From: Chroococcidiopsidaceae cyanobacterium YX2bin18
GTDB lineage: Bacteria > Cyanobacteriota > Cyanobacteriia > Cyanobacteriales > Chroococcidiopsidaceae
Reading direction: 5' to 3'
NCBI GenBank assembly: GCA_030446505.1
Contig: JAUJND010000035.1
Coordinates: 1-44,134 of the forward strand
Length of the DNA stretch: 44,134 bases
The notes under the pieces are model-generated. The model made no database searches. It saw only the letters and a list, made by a program, of their open reading frames with translations, and was not told where the DNA came from. Of the stretch, positions 35,812-44,134 are shown in pieces; within the stretch, counting starts at the first letter, position 1; each line of letters opens with the position of its first letter. The position numbers and the translations under genes were made by a program.

Positions 35812-36786
35812 GTGCAGATTACATTTTTAGGGACGAGTTCCGGTGTACCCACGCGATCGCGTAATGTTTCCAGTGTCGCCTTGCGTTTGCCTCAACGGGC
35901 AGAATTGTGGTTATTTGACTGTGGCGAAGGAACACAGCATCAAATTCTGCGGAGTGAGCTGAAAATTAGCCAACTCACCCGCATTTTTATCACCCATATG
36001 CACGGCGATCATGTCTTTGGCTTGATGGGTCTTTTAGCTACGTGCGGCTTGGCTGGTGATCCTAGCCAAATTAACATTTATGGACCACCCAAGTTGGATG
36101 AGTATCTCCGAGCCTGTAGTCGTTACTCTCATACCCATTTGTCCTATCCCATCTCCATCCATACTGTAGAGCCAGGTGTAATCTATGAAGATCAAGAATT
36201 TACCGTTAGCTGCGATCGCTTAGAGCATCGGATTACAGACTTTGGCTACCGAGTGGCAGAAAAAGACCGTGCAGGACGCTTTGATGTTGAAAAAGCAAAA
36301 GCACTCTCAATTCCTCCAGGTAGAGTTTACGGTCAGCTAAAGCGGGGGGAAACGGTAACGCTGCTTGATGGACGGCAAATTAATGGAGCAGATCTGTGTG
36401 GGGCAACAGAGGTGGGACGCAAAATTGCTTACTGTACAGACACAGTATATTGTGACGGCGCAGTGCAACTCGCTCAAGATGCTGACGTTCTAATTCACGA
36501 AGCAACTTTTGCCCACCAGGATGCAGAACTTGCTTTTCAGCGCTTTCACTCGACCTCAACAATGGCAGCGCAAGTAGCCTTAGTTGCCCAGGTAAAGCTA
36601 CTAATTATGACTCATTTCAGCCCGCGTTATGCTCCTGGAAACAATCTAGAGTTGAAGGATTTGTTAGAGGAAGCCCGCACCATTTTTCCAAATACAGAGA
36701 TGGCTTATGATTTTTTGAGCTATGAAGTACCGCGACGGCGGGAGGAGGTAAATAGTAATGGGATTTCAATCCAAGATTTACGCTAA
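35812..36786 (+). CDS. rnz: Ribonuclease Z (tRNA 3' endonuclease)
   Basis: A 324-residue metallo-beta-lactamase enzyme that trims the 3' trailer of tRNA precursors. The start is GTG (MQITFLGTSSGVPTRSRNVS), in line with all relatives. The zinc motif THMHGDHVFGLMG is at residues 61-73. The other ligands lie in YCTDTVYCDGAV and in THFSPRY. FHSTSTMAAQVA is the His motif near the end. The exosite arm GRVYGQLKRGETVTLLDGRQ is that of bacterial tRNase Z. The gene is complete. Its stop overlaps the stop of the convergent cobU by four bases, so the two transcripts are antisense at their ends. Confidence 0.96.
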   Translation: MQITFLGTSSGVPTRSRNVSSVALRLPQRAELWLFDCGEGTQHQILRSELKISQLTRIFITHMHGDHVFGLMGLLATCGLAGDPSQINIYGPPKLDEYLRACSRYSHTHLSYPISIHTVEPGVIYEDQEFTVSCDRLEHRITDFGYRVAEKDRAGRFDVEKAKALSIPPGRVYGQLKRGETVTLLDGRQINGADLCGATEVGRKIAYCTDTVYCDGAVQLAQDADVLIHEATFAHQDAELAFQRFHSTSTMAAQVALVAQVKLLIMTHFSPRYAPGNNLELKDLLEEARTIFPNTEMAYDFLSYEVPRRREEVNSNGISIQDLR

Positions 36787-37337
36787 TTGTCGATTGGGTT
36801 TGTTTGTGGTAACGGGAAACCGAGGGCGCTGAGGTTAAGAATATGTCCGCCTGTAACCAAGTAAACTGGGTTGGCAAATACTCCCAAGCGGCGGACTAAA
36901 TTACCCAGGCGATCGCGAAACGTCCGACCAATCGGATAAGCTGGTACTATGCCCCAACCTGTCTCCTCTGCAACCAAAATTACATCTCTATCTGCAACCT
37001 GCTCCAAATTCAAGAGGAAATTTTGCACTGTCTCTTCCCAGTTGTGCTCATCCTCCTCTAGCTGATTAGCCACCCAAGTCCCTAAGGAATCAATTAATAG
37101 GCAACTTTTGGGGGAAGTTACGATAGTTTTTACTAATTGCTGTGGTACTTCCAGCGTCACCCAATCTTTTGGACGGCGGAGGCGGTGTTGTTCAATCCGA
37201 ACTAGCCACTCTGAGTCATTTGGCTCAAGTTGAGCAGTTGCCACATAAATTACTGGCTTACTAGACTGTATCGCCAGAGTTTCAGCCCATTCACTTTTCC
37301 CTGATCTGGCTGGTCCTGTAACCAAAATGATACCCAT
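36783..37337 (-). CDS. cobU: Adenosylcobinamide kinase/adenosylcobinamide-phosphate guanylyltransferase
   Basis: A 184-residue bifunctional enzyme of late cobalamin synthesis (CobU/CobP). It phosphorylates adenosylcobinamide and transfers GMP to give AdoCbi-GDP. The P-loop GPARSGKS is at residues 8-15. EQHRLRRPKDWVTLEVP contains the guanylylation His region, CLLIDSLGTWVANQL is the Walker B area, and VILVAEETGWGIVPAYPIGR and FRDRLGNLVRRL are the C-terminal family motifs. Size and motifs are normal. The end touches the convergent rnz gene. No cobalamin riboswitch is visible upstream, and no other cob gene lies in the window. Confidence 0.95.
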   Translation of the reverse strand: MGIILVTGPARSGKSEWAETLAIQSSKPVIYVATAQLEPNDSEWLVRIEQHRLRRPKDWVTLEVPQQLVKTIVTSPKSCLLIDSLGTWVANQLEEDEHNWEETVQNFLLNLEQVADRDVILVAEETGWGIVPAYPIGRTFRDRLGNLVRRLGVFANPVYLVTGGHILNLSALGFPLPQTNPIDN

Positions 37338-37581
37338 TTCATCCTTTTCAATCTACCTAGCCTACAGCAACGAATGCGAACGAGAAGACGAAGCGCTTGT
37401 GTGTTTTGATAGTAGTTGCAATTTTTAACCAAAAATACTAATGGAGTTTTGGTTTTGACTACTTGTAGCAGCTAAAATTAGCACCAGTATTATCAATAAG
37501 CAGGACTTAAAGCTAGGTCGTGTGAATGCACTTAACCAAAGTTAAAGTAAAAAAGTTTATTAGTAAGCATAAAGATACTTT

Positions 37582-38298
37582 ATGAAATCAGACTTAAAAC
37601 GAATTGAGGCAACTTTGCAATATCTAGCAAGCGGCACTGTTTCTCCTAAGATAGCTGCTACACGCACCCAAGCTCAACCAAAAAATCATAGCTACTCGTT
37701 TAAAATATCTGGTGTCCAAAAGCGCAATTCTGTACAGCTATTAGGCAAGGCTGCTGAGACATCAAGCAAAGATCCGCTAAGTTCCTTAACCGAGGACTTA
37801 CAGCTTCCATCTCAACAAAGCGCGTCTAAAGAACCACTGCTACCCAAGTTCACCTCTAATCGTGCTCATGGCGGCTCCAATCCAGCCTCAAAGATGAACT
37901 TATTTCCAGAGCAGATAAATATTGCCGCTTGCAAGGCAGAACTACAACAAATAGTACATCAGATTACGAACCTTTACATTGAAGGTCCGATTGTAAATGG
38001 CTGGTTGGAGTCCTATCAATGTCCACAACCAACAGATATGACGCAACACGGTGAGTCAGTTGCACGCATGGACTATGTACAACAAGGTTATATTGAGTCA
38101 GGAAAAGTAAGCTGCGAATCGCCTCATGCTGGCTACCGCCTTTGTGTAAATACAGATGGACAAAAATGGTCTCGGATCTGCCCATTGGAGCAATTGCCTA
38201 GCGTTACTATGGCGATCGCCCGTTATCAAAAATTACAACAACTTCTAGAGCGCAAGCATTACTTTGAAGCTTGCCTCAAACAAAGGAGTATAGAATAG
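37582..38298 (+). CDS. Conserved hypothetical protein, basic low-complexity N-terminus
   Basis: A 238-residue protein I cannot assign by function. Residues 1-20 are helical (MKSDLKRIEATLQYLASG). Residues 20-110 are a disordered Ser/Gln/Lys-rich linker. Residues 115-238 form a folded domain with AACKAELQQIVHQITNLYIE and GPIVNGWLESY, then GYRLCVNTDGQKWSRICPLE and the helical end MAIARYQKLQQLLERKHYF. I remember the GPIVNGWLESY and W...C..EQLPSV..AIARYQKL pattern from unannotated cyanobacterial proteins. Two Cys flank the Trp region and may bind metal or form a disulfide. No signal peptide or membrane segment is seen. It is divergent from cobU with 244 bases between, and convergent with the pcxA pseudogene. 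Confidence 0.75.
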   Translation: MKSDLKRIEATLQYLASGTVSPKIAATRTQAQPKNHSYSFKISGVQKRNSVQLLGKAAETSSKDPLSSLTEDLQLPSQQSASKEPLLPKFTSNRAHGGSNPASKMNLFPEQINIAACKAELQQIVHQITNLYIEGPIVNGWLESYQCPQPTDMTQHGESVARMDYVQQGYIESGKVSCESPHAGYRLCVNTDGQKWSRICPLEQLPSVTMAIARYQKLQQLLERKHYFEACLKQRSIE

Positions 38299-38397
38299 TT
38301 TTGAATTTTAAGTTTTGAATTAAAGCGCAAAGAAGTTAGGTAACCGATTCATCACTTATTTAACCCTTAGAAATAGTAACTATTTTCCCTTAGTTAA

Positions 38398-39731
38398 TTA
38401 CTCATTCATATTGCGGTAAGTAGCGACTGCGGAAGGCGAAATTCGATTCAAGTAACGGAAGATCCAATACTTAAATATTGTATCTAAAATTACTGGAAAT
38501 GTTGCAATAAATAAGAAGATAAACTGTCGACTTTCTGGTAGTCCCAAGTGTCGTGATATGTTTTCTATCAAAATTTCCCAGCCATGCGTTGAGTGAAATC
38601 CCTACAAATATATCGGTAAATAAAATAATAATAAATGCCTTAGCACTATCACTAAGACCATAGACAATCTGATCAATAAAATCCTTTAAAACCTCAATTT
38701 CTTTCTTGCTGACAAGGATGAGCCAACTAAAAGCACCAACAGATAGTATATCTGCAAAAATATTTTTGATTGCATTGGTACCTTTCGGCTCGAAATTCCT
38801 CGGCAATTTCATGAACCTTCTTTTTCATCTGGGTTTCTATTCTCTCTGGAATAATTTCGCCAGATTCACTCATTAAATTTTCAAACTTTAGTTTTTCCTC
38901 AAACCTTTGCATTTCTACAAGTGCTCTTTCTTCCATCTCAAAGTTGAGAAATATTGTATCTGTCTTAGTAGTTGCCCAATGGTCAACAATTGGACTTATT
39001 ACCAATTTTTTCGATATTTGATGAGTAAGAAAAGGCACTATAATAAGAAGTAAAATTAACCTTACAGCTATTAGCGTCCGTTGTTGAGAACCTCGAAACT
39101 TTTTAACAATCTCTTCTTCTGAGTTTGATCTAATTCAACTTTAAGACGCTCTACTGTGCGTAAAATAGTTCTTGGTAGGATACCTGTTCCTTCAGCTTTA
39201 CTCTGTGTTTTTTATTTGAATTATTAACAGGTATTTGCTGATTGACAACAGTTGTCGGTTCAACTTCTACGATTTGAGGAACTGAAACTAAAGCAGAGTT
39301 AGTTTCATTAAAGTTATACTTTGCTAATATCTCATCGATAAATCTTAGTTTTTCTAAAATCAATGCGGAGTTATTTGTTTCTTGAATAACAAAGGAATCT
39401 TTAACAGAAGTTGTACCATTATTTTTGCGAGTCTTGTAATATTTTGATTAGAATTACTAAATACTGAACGACTTGCCTTAAATTCTGTAAGCCTCATGCG
39501 AACAGCTTTTAATTGCTTTTTTAGTTCTAACTGAAAATAAGTCATAACGCTATCTCCATAGTTGGCAGATTCGCGCTATTTTCTTACCATTGAAATGTTC
39601 GTCTTCTATTGCCTTAATTACTAAGGCAGCTTTGTATGCCTCATCCAGCGATCGCTCTGGTGTTGTTAAATACCATTGTTGAGCCGACCGTAAGTAAGAG
39701 TAAATTTTTGTGTAAAAAGAGACCTCTTCAT
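38398..39731 (-). pseudogene. pcxA: Proton extrusion protein PcxA (CemA family), multiply frameshifted
   Basis: The minus strand read in several frames restores a whole PcxA. The N-terminal part is FYTKIYSYLRSAQQWYLTT, PERSLDEAYKAALVIKAIED and EHFNGKK, then MTYFQLELKKQLKAVRMRLT and EFKASRSVFSNSNQNIT. The membrane part has LILLLIIVPFLTHQISKKLV and AEEFRAER, and, in the next frame, [18 protein letters not shown] and [20 protein letters not shown]. The end is [20 protein letters not shown] with the stop at 38398-38400. Shifts lie near 39720, 39570, 39440, 39120, 38790 and 38580. PcxA supports light-driven sodium-dependent proton efflux at the plasma membrane; the plastid relative is CemA. The many lesions suggest real decay, so another pcxA copy should exist if the function is kept. 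Confidence 0.85.
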
Positions 39732-39807
39732 TGCAGGTATTTATAGAAAGTGATTTTTAAACTTAAGTTAATGTACGAGGTATCTTAGCAAATCTACGAG
39801 GTTAGAG

Positions 39808-41977
39808 TTGGTACTTTCTAATTCTGTTTGGATAGTTGGTGCTAGTCACACTGGCAAAACTAATCACCTGGTTAAGCAGTTTTCTACTTGGATGCATGAA
39901 ATCGCTAGGCATAAGCAATTTTATCCCAATAAAAAGTTGCCAGTCCGAGAGAGTTCACTTCAACGCCTGAATGTGCAACACGAATCGGCAGTTTTAGTTA
40001 TGGCTGCCAATGATGATAATCGGCGGAGTTGGCAGATCGAATTGTTACAGCAACCGCAGGGAAATATCCGGTTCGCTCAAAGACACCACTGGGTTTTTTT
40101 TCAGGATGAAGTAATTTTATTCTGGCCTCTTGCTGATTCAACTATTAAATCTAAGAGCGCAATTCCCAGTACGGTTACGTCCTGAAACTGAGCAAGAATT
40201 AGCAACTCGGCTTTGGCGAACGCACTTTGACGAAGAAATGTTACGCCCTGTAGGAGTAAATGAGTATCGCTTAGTTCGTCGCATCTTAGACTTGCTGCAA
40301 TTAGCAGCTTACAGTGGCACACCCACAGCAGAAATTTCTAGTGTGCTAGAGCAAGCAGTAGAAGAAGGTACACTCCGAACTGGGATGATGCCGCAAACGA
40401 TTAATTCATTATTGCTACAGTGGCGCGACTGGTGTTTGGAACGGGGATTGTTGACATACAGCATTATTACTGAACTATACGGGCAACATCTATTGCCCAA
40501 TCCCAATTACCAGCGGCACTTAACTCGGCGATATCGCTTCGTGCTGGCAGATGATGTAGATGATTACCCGTGTGTAGCGCGTCATTTGTTTGAGTTTCTC
40601 CTAGAGCAAGGAGTAGTGGGCGCGTTTACCTATAATCCTGATGGTGGGGTGCGATTGGGACTAGGAGCAGATCCTAATTACTTGGAAGGGTTAGGTAAGC
40701 GCTGTCAGGTACAACTATTAGCTCAATCACCAGTTAAAAGTCTTGCAGATACCCTGGCATTGCCAATAGTAGAATCGATTACTGATCCTAGTGTGCTGTT
40801 GATACCAGAAGCATTACAGTCACTACAAACGACTTCCCGCAGGGAACTGTTGCGCCAAACTGCTGAGGTGATTATTAAAGCAGTGCAGTCAAAGGAAGTA
40901 CAGCCGCAAGAAGTGGCAGTGATTGCACCAGGTTTGGATGCGATCGCGCGTTATACATTAATAGAAATTTTAACTAAGCAAGGCATTGCCGTCGAGTCTC
41001 TTAACGACCAGCGATCGCTCACCAGTTCTCTTGTAATTCGAGCGCTGTTGACCCTTTTAGCTTTGGTATATCCAGGCTTAGGACGTTTGGTAGATCGAGA
41101 TGCAGTAGCCGAGATGCTCGTGGTACTTAGTAAAGTTCAAGGCTTAAAAGCATCATCTACCCCTGACATTGATCCTGTCCGCGCTGGTTTATTAGCGGAT
41201 TTCTGCTTTGAGCCACATCCGGATCATCCTAACTTGTTACCCGTGACAGCTTATGATCGCTGGGATAGATTGGGTTATGCCGCAACTACAGCTTATGAGC
41301 AGATATTGCAATGGTTAGAGATGCAGCGATCGCAACAAGAACAGCGTCTTTTACCTAGTCCGATTTCGCTTTTAGATAGAGCAATTCAACGGTTTTTGTG
41401 GAATGGCAGCAATCTTCCTTACGATCAGTTAGCTGCATTGCGAGAATTGCTGGAAACTGCCCAACATTACTGGGAAGTTGATACAAGGTTACAACACAAG
41501 CGTTCCCAAGCGGAGGCGGGAGATGCTGCACCTCATGCCACTATTGCGGAATTTATTCAATTACTGCGTCGTGGCACAATTACCGCTAACCCTTACCCAG
41601 TTCGTCCCATCGGTGCAGCAAGTCGTGCTGTTACTTTAGCAACAATCTTCCAATATCGTTCTAGTCGTCGTTTCCATCGCTGGCAATTCTGGCTAGATGC
41701 TGGTTCACTCCTTTGGCTGAGTGGCGGTGCTGCAACCCTATTTGGTGCGCCGTTATTTTTGCAAGATAGGTTTGGACAGCCTTGGACTACAGAAGATGCG
41801 GCGAATGCTGATCAGGAGAGACTGCGACGGATTTTACACGATTTATTAGGGCGCGTAGGAGAGCGAGTTTATTTGTGTCATAGCGATTTAGCTGTGAATG
41901 GGCAAGAGCAACTTGGGCCTTTGTTACCTTTGATTAATTCCTCGGTTCCGCTAGTTTTTGAGCCTGCTGTTACTTGA
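39808..41977 (+). pseudogene. Recombinase/helicase-like P-loop protein, one frameshift
   Basis: Two overlapping frames form one gene of about 720 codons. The first has the Walker A motif WIVGASHTGKTNHLVKQF and ends in FFQDEVILFWPL. One extra base near 40128-40131 then shifts to LIQLLNLRAQFPVRLRPETE, which continues without a break to 41977. The long C-terminal part has RYRFVLADDVDDYPCVARHL, resembling the Walker B motif of UvrD/AddB-type proteins, and YNPDGGVRLGLGADPNYLEG. Relatives in cyanobacteria are usually labelled recombinase-family proteins, and a repair role is inferred. Apart from the single indel the gene is intact, so an error or recent mutation is likely. Its 3' end overlaps the convergent kinase gene by 27 bases. 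Confidence 0.75.
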
Positions 41978-43339
41978 TTTCAACCAGCCTTTAATCTCTT
42001 GAGCCAACCATACACACTCTAGTGCCGTTAATCCCACGCCAAACGAGTACCGCTTCTCTGGAGTTTGGATCGTTACCATCTCCTTTTCTGCATTGCTTTC
42101 CAGCTGAAAAATACTTTCTTGTCCGATTTGCAAAACACTTTGAAAAATGTCTTGAATCTCCGTAGTTAAACCCTGTTTTCGATTATGGCAAAAGCTAAAT
42201 ATACGCCACTCAATGGCAAAGTGGTTTCTATCAAAAGAAATGTAGTGGTGTCCGAAGGTGGATATCAGTATCCCAGCTAGGAACTTGTACCAAACCATCA
42301 AAAAAATAAGGAGGATACCAAACCCAAAAAAGGGGGATCTCACTAGCGCAAATAGCATTACCGTCAAAATTGACAGTCCTATCGCTCCTATTAGAAGCAT
42401 TAGACTGCTGAAGCCTAGAAGCTCGAAAGTACACATCCGCTGTCTAGGAAGTTCAATGAGCAACTGACTGGCAGATTTAGTGATCTGAACGCGGCTGCTA
42501 GCAGGCTGACAAATGCTGCGAACAGGGCTAGGTGTACGATTTAATTTAAAAACTTCAAGTGCTTGACGAGCAGTGTTAAATCGTCGTTCGGGGGCTGGTT
42601 CTGTGAGCTTTTCAATCCAAAACACCAAGCTAGGACTAAGGCTAACGCGATCGCTAAATTGAATTCTTAAATCCTGTTGCGGCAAATCAGCTGGCGCAGT
42701 ACCTGTTAATAAATGAATTAAAGTCGCTCCCAGTGCATACAAATCTGATGCTGGAACTGCTCTACCACCAAATTGCTCCATTGGCGTATAACCATAAGTT
42801 CCTACAATAGTAAAAGTGGCTCCCTCCTTCGCCGCTTTATCCTGCACTGCTCCAAAATCAACTAAATAAACTTGCTCATCCTCATCCAAAATTAAATTAC
42901 TCGGCTTGATGTCCCGATGCAGCACTGACCGATTCAGTTCATGTAAATAAATCAAAATATTCAACACATCAACTGCAATTTTACGAACTTGCTGTTCTGT
43001 AAATTTCTTTCCTTGAGCCAGTAATTCCTTGAATGAGGAACCAGGCAGATATCCCTCAACTAACCCAAACCCTAGCAAGCGCTCATCAATACAAAAATAA
43101 TCCCGATACTTAGGAATTCGGGCATGGTTTAGCTGTTTAAGAACCTGTGCCTCTCGCTCAAATAGTTTAAGATTTTCCCACTGTACTTGACCACCAAAAG
43201 CTAGAAGTTTAACTACAACTTGGGAATTTTCTGAGTTAGAAACTTCTAAATCAGTTGCTAGCCAAGTTTGACGTGCAACATTGTCTCCCAATTTTTGTTT
43301 GAGTTGATAGTGATTTTGTAATATGTCTTCTGCTTTCAG
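41951..43339 (-). CDS. Serine/threonine protein kinase with two C-terminal membrane helices
   Basis: A Hanks-type kinase. Counting from the TTG at 43291, Lys28 (VVVKLL) and Glu47 form the usual salt bridge, HRDIKPSNL lies at 125-133 and DFG at 145-147, with TYGYTPMEQFGG as activation segment. After the kinase come about 40 linker residues, two transmembrane helices (about 290-345) and a soluble tail (YISFDRNHFAIEWRIFSFCH, then LQIGQESIFQLESN). The natural N-terminus LKAEDILQNHYQLKQKLGDN continues in frame upstream to 43339 but has no ATG, GTG or TTG there, only CTG at the expected place. The start is therefore CTG, or the ATG has been lost and a shortened protein begins at TTG 43291. Feature limits include the CTG. 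Confidence 0.8.
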   Translation of the reverse strand: MKAEDILQNHYQLKQKLGDNVARQTWLATDLEVSNSENSQVVVKLLAFGGQVQWENLKLFEREAQVLKQLNHARIPKYRDYFCIDERLLGFGLVEGYLPGSSFKELLAQGKKFTEQQVRKIAVDVLNILIYLHELNRSVLHRDIKPSNLILDEDEQVYLVDFGAVQDKAAKEGATFTIVGTYGYTPMEQFGGRAVPASDLYALGATLIHLLTGTAPADLPQQDLRIQFSDRVSLSPSLVFWIEKLTEPAPERRFNTARQALEVFKLNRTPSPVRSICQPASSRVQITKSASQLLIELPRQRMCTFELLGFSSLMLLIGAIGLSILTVMLFALVRSPFFGFGILLIFLMVWYKFLAGILISTFGHHYISFDRNHFAIEWRIFSFCHNRKQGLTTEIQDIFQSVLQIGQESIFQLESNAEKEMVTIQTPEKRYSFGVGLTALECVWLAQEIKGWLKSSNSRLKN

Positions 43340-43482
43340 GATATAGTGGTTATTCCCGCTGTAAAGGTTAGAGAATTAGTGCTTAACCAATTAGTAAGCT
43401 CTCTAGTTAAGATGCCCAAAATCATTAACAGAACTATGGTGGCTTAAAGCGAAATTCTGGCATTACTGGACTCCAGAATAAT

Positions 43483-43523
43483 TTGCCCTCCTAACACCCA
43501 ATTGTAGGGTATTTAGAGGGCAA
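43483..43523. other. Nested stem-loop between the kinase and galE
   Basis: TTGCCCTC (43483-43490) pairs perfectly with GAGGGCAA (43516-43523), and inside it ACCC pairs with GGGT. AGAATAAT flanks both sides. There is no long T-run, so a terminator, RNA-stability element or small mobile palindrome are all possible. It lies just downstream of galE on the minus strand. Confidence 0.5.
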
Positions 43524-43578
43524 GAATAATTTCAGCTTTAGCAGATTTATAACGAATATTCAGTAACGCTCGAATTAT

Positions 43579-44134
43579 CTATCCATGTCGCTGTTGATGC
43601 CACTGCCAAGCATGGGTAAGGATATCTTGCATAGCTGGGTACTGAGGTTTCCAACCCAAAACTTTTCTTGCTTTATCACTACTACCAACAAGGACTGGTG
43701 GATCACCAGGACGGCGAGGACTCTCCACAACTTTAATATCTCGACTCGTCACCTTTTCAGCGGTTTCAATTACCTGTTTCACGGAAAAGCCATTACCATT
43801 TCCTAAATTAAAAACTGCTGTTTCGCCACCCTGTAACAAATATTCCATCCCCAAAATATGAGCATCTGCTAAATCTGTGACGTGAATGTAATCCCGAATA
43901 CAAGTTCCATCAGGTGTAGGATAATCGGTGCCAAATATTGAGATAGATTCGAGTTTGCCCAAAGCTGCCATAAGCACCAGGGGAATCAGGTGTGTTTCTG
44001 GACCGTGATCCTCTCCCAATAAGCCATTTGGATCTGCACCAGCAGCGTTGAAGTAGCGAAATACAACTGACTTCAACCCATAAGCAATACCAAAATCTGC
44101 TATAATCCTCTCCACTGCCAATTTAGTGAATCCA
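43579..44134 (-). CDS. galE: UDP-glucose 4-epimerase (C-terminal part, start outside window)
   Basis: 185 C-terminal residues of a GalE-type extended SDR, open to the window edge. Visible signatures are FRYFNAAGADPNGLLGEDHG (the substrate-binding FNAAGA region), THLIPLVLMAALGKLESI, FGTDYPTPDGTCIRDYIHVT (the conserved YxTxDGTCxRDYIHVxDL) and VFNLGNGNGFSVKQVIETAE, then RRPGDPPVLVGSSDKARKVL. These mark true UDP-galactose/UDP-glucose epimerases that supply sugars for exopolysaccharide and lipids. The catalytic Tyr-x-x-x-Lys lies just outside the window. The stop at 43579-43581 is normal for the family. Confidence 0.95.
   Translation of the reverse strand, partial: GFTKLAVERIIADFGIAYGLKSVVFRYFNAAGADPNGLLGEDHGPETHLIPLVLMAALGKLESISIFGTDYPTPDGTCIRDYIHVTDLADAHILGMEYLLQGGETAVFNLGNGNGFSVKQVIETAEKVTSRDIKVVESPRRPGDPPVLVGSSDKARKVLGWKPQYPAMQDILTHAWQWHQQRHG

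Noticed and set aside
36783..37581. Cobalamin riboswitch upstream of cobU
   Set aside because: No B12-box-like GCCACTG or the expected long leader was seen on the minus strand upstream of 37337.

Overview
The window is chromosomal DNA of a cyanobacterium, probably a large-genome Nostocales or Chroococcidiopsis-type strain (inferred). The evidence is the frequent GCGATCGC (HIP1) octamer, CYP110-type P450, PcxA/CemA, an HmpF-like protein, a Nif11-like peptide, a DUF2079 protein and a STAND WD40 protein. Intact housekeeping genes (dxr, rnz, cobU, the end of galE) alternate with a striking amount of gene debris. At least ten genes carry stops, frameshifts, truncations or insertions.

Layout. 1-941 is the N-terminal part of a flavin amine oxidase (minus, runs off the window). 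1339-5863 is a STAND (HTH, NB-ARC, WD40) locus whose N-terminal half is ruined while an 861-residue 14-WD-repeat ORF stays open. It is bracketed by two inverted copies of a short leader and mini-gene. 5991-8180 is a long glutathione S-transferase gene cut by a 960-bp IS630-family element with exact TA borders. 8226-10218 holds a partial direct duplication of the promoter and start of a glycosyltransferase gene. A small membrane protein gene and an MFS transporter remnant lie between the copies. 10042-13957 is a probable small-molecule cluster: glycosyltransferase, SBF-type symporter, CYP110-like P450. 13958-15694 is an insertion-sequence graveyard (IS1, IS701 and IS6 remnants) around a short HmpF-like gene. 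15695-17937 is a broken mannosyltransferase/DUF2079 pair.

18638-21532 encodes a 964-residue modular surface or secreted protein: nine 39-residue repeats, a PPC domain, two almost identical 98-residue cadherin-like domains and two further domains. After it come a strong terminator and a Nif11-like peptide. 22242-24995 is a compact stress module. A TetR regulator is transcribed away from DJ-1/PfpI, GST and PNPOx-like genes, with two palindromic operators in the shared promoter. dxr follows.

26598-29067 is a decayed extracellular lectin-like gene (ASH, LamG-like and malectin domains). 29391-34179 holds an SDR/CIA30 protein, a small broken coiled-coil gene, a frameshifted GFA-family gene, a conserved membrane protein and a SIMPL-domain protein. 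34190-34465 is a GC-rich intergenic stretch with several stable hairpins and may be an undescribed structured RNA. The rest is a SpoIID/LytB protein, rnz, cobU, a conserved unknown protein, a broken pcxA, a frameshifted recombinase/helicase-like gene, a Ser/Thr kinase and the 3' end of galE.

Many lesions are single-base indels in otherwise well preserved reading frames. Real decay and assembly error cannot be separated from sequence alone, but the IS insertion, the truncations and the multiply hit genes are hard to explain as errors.
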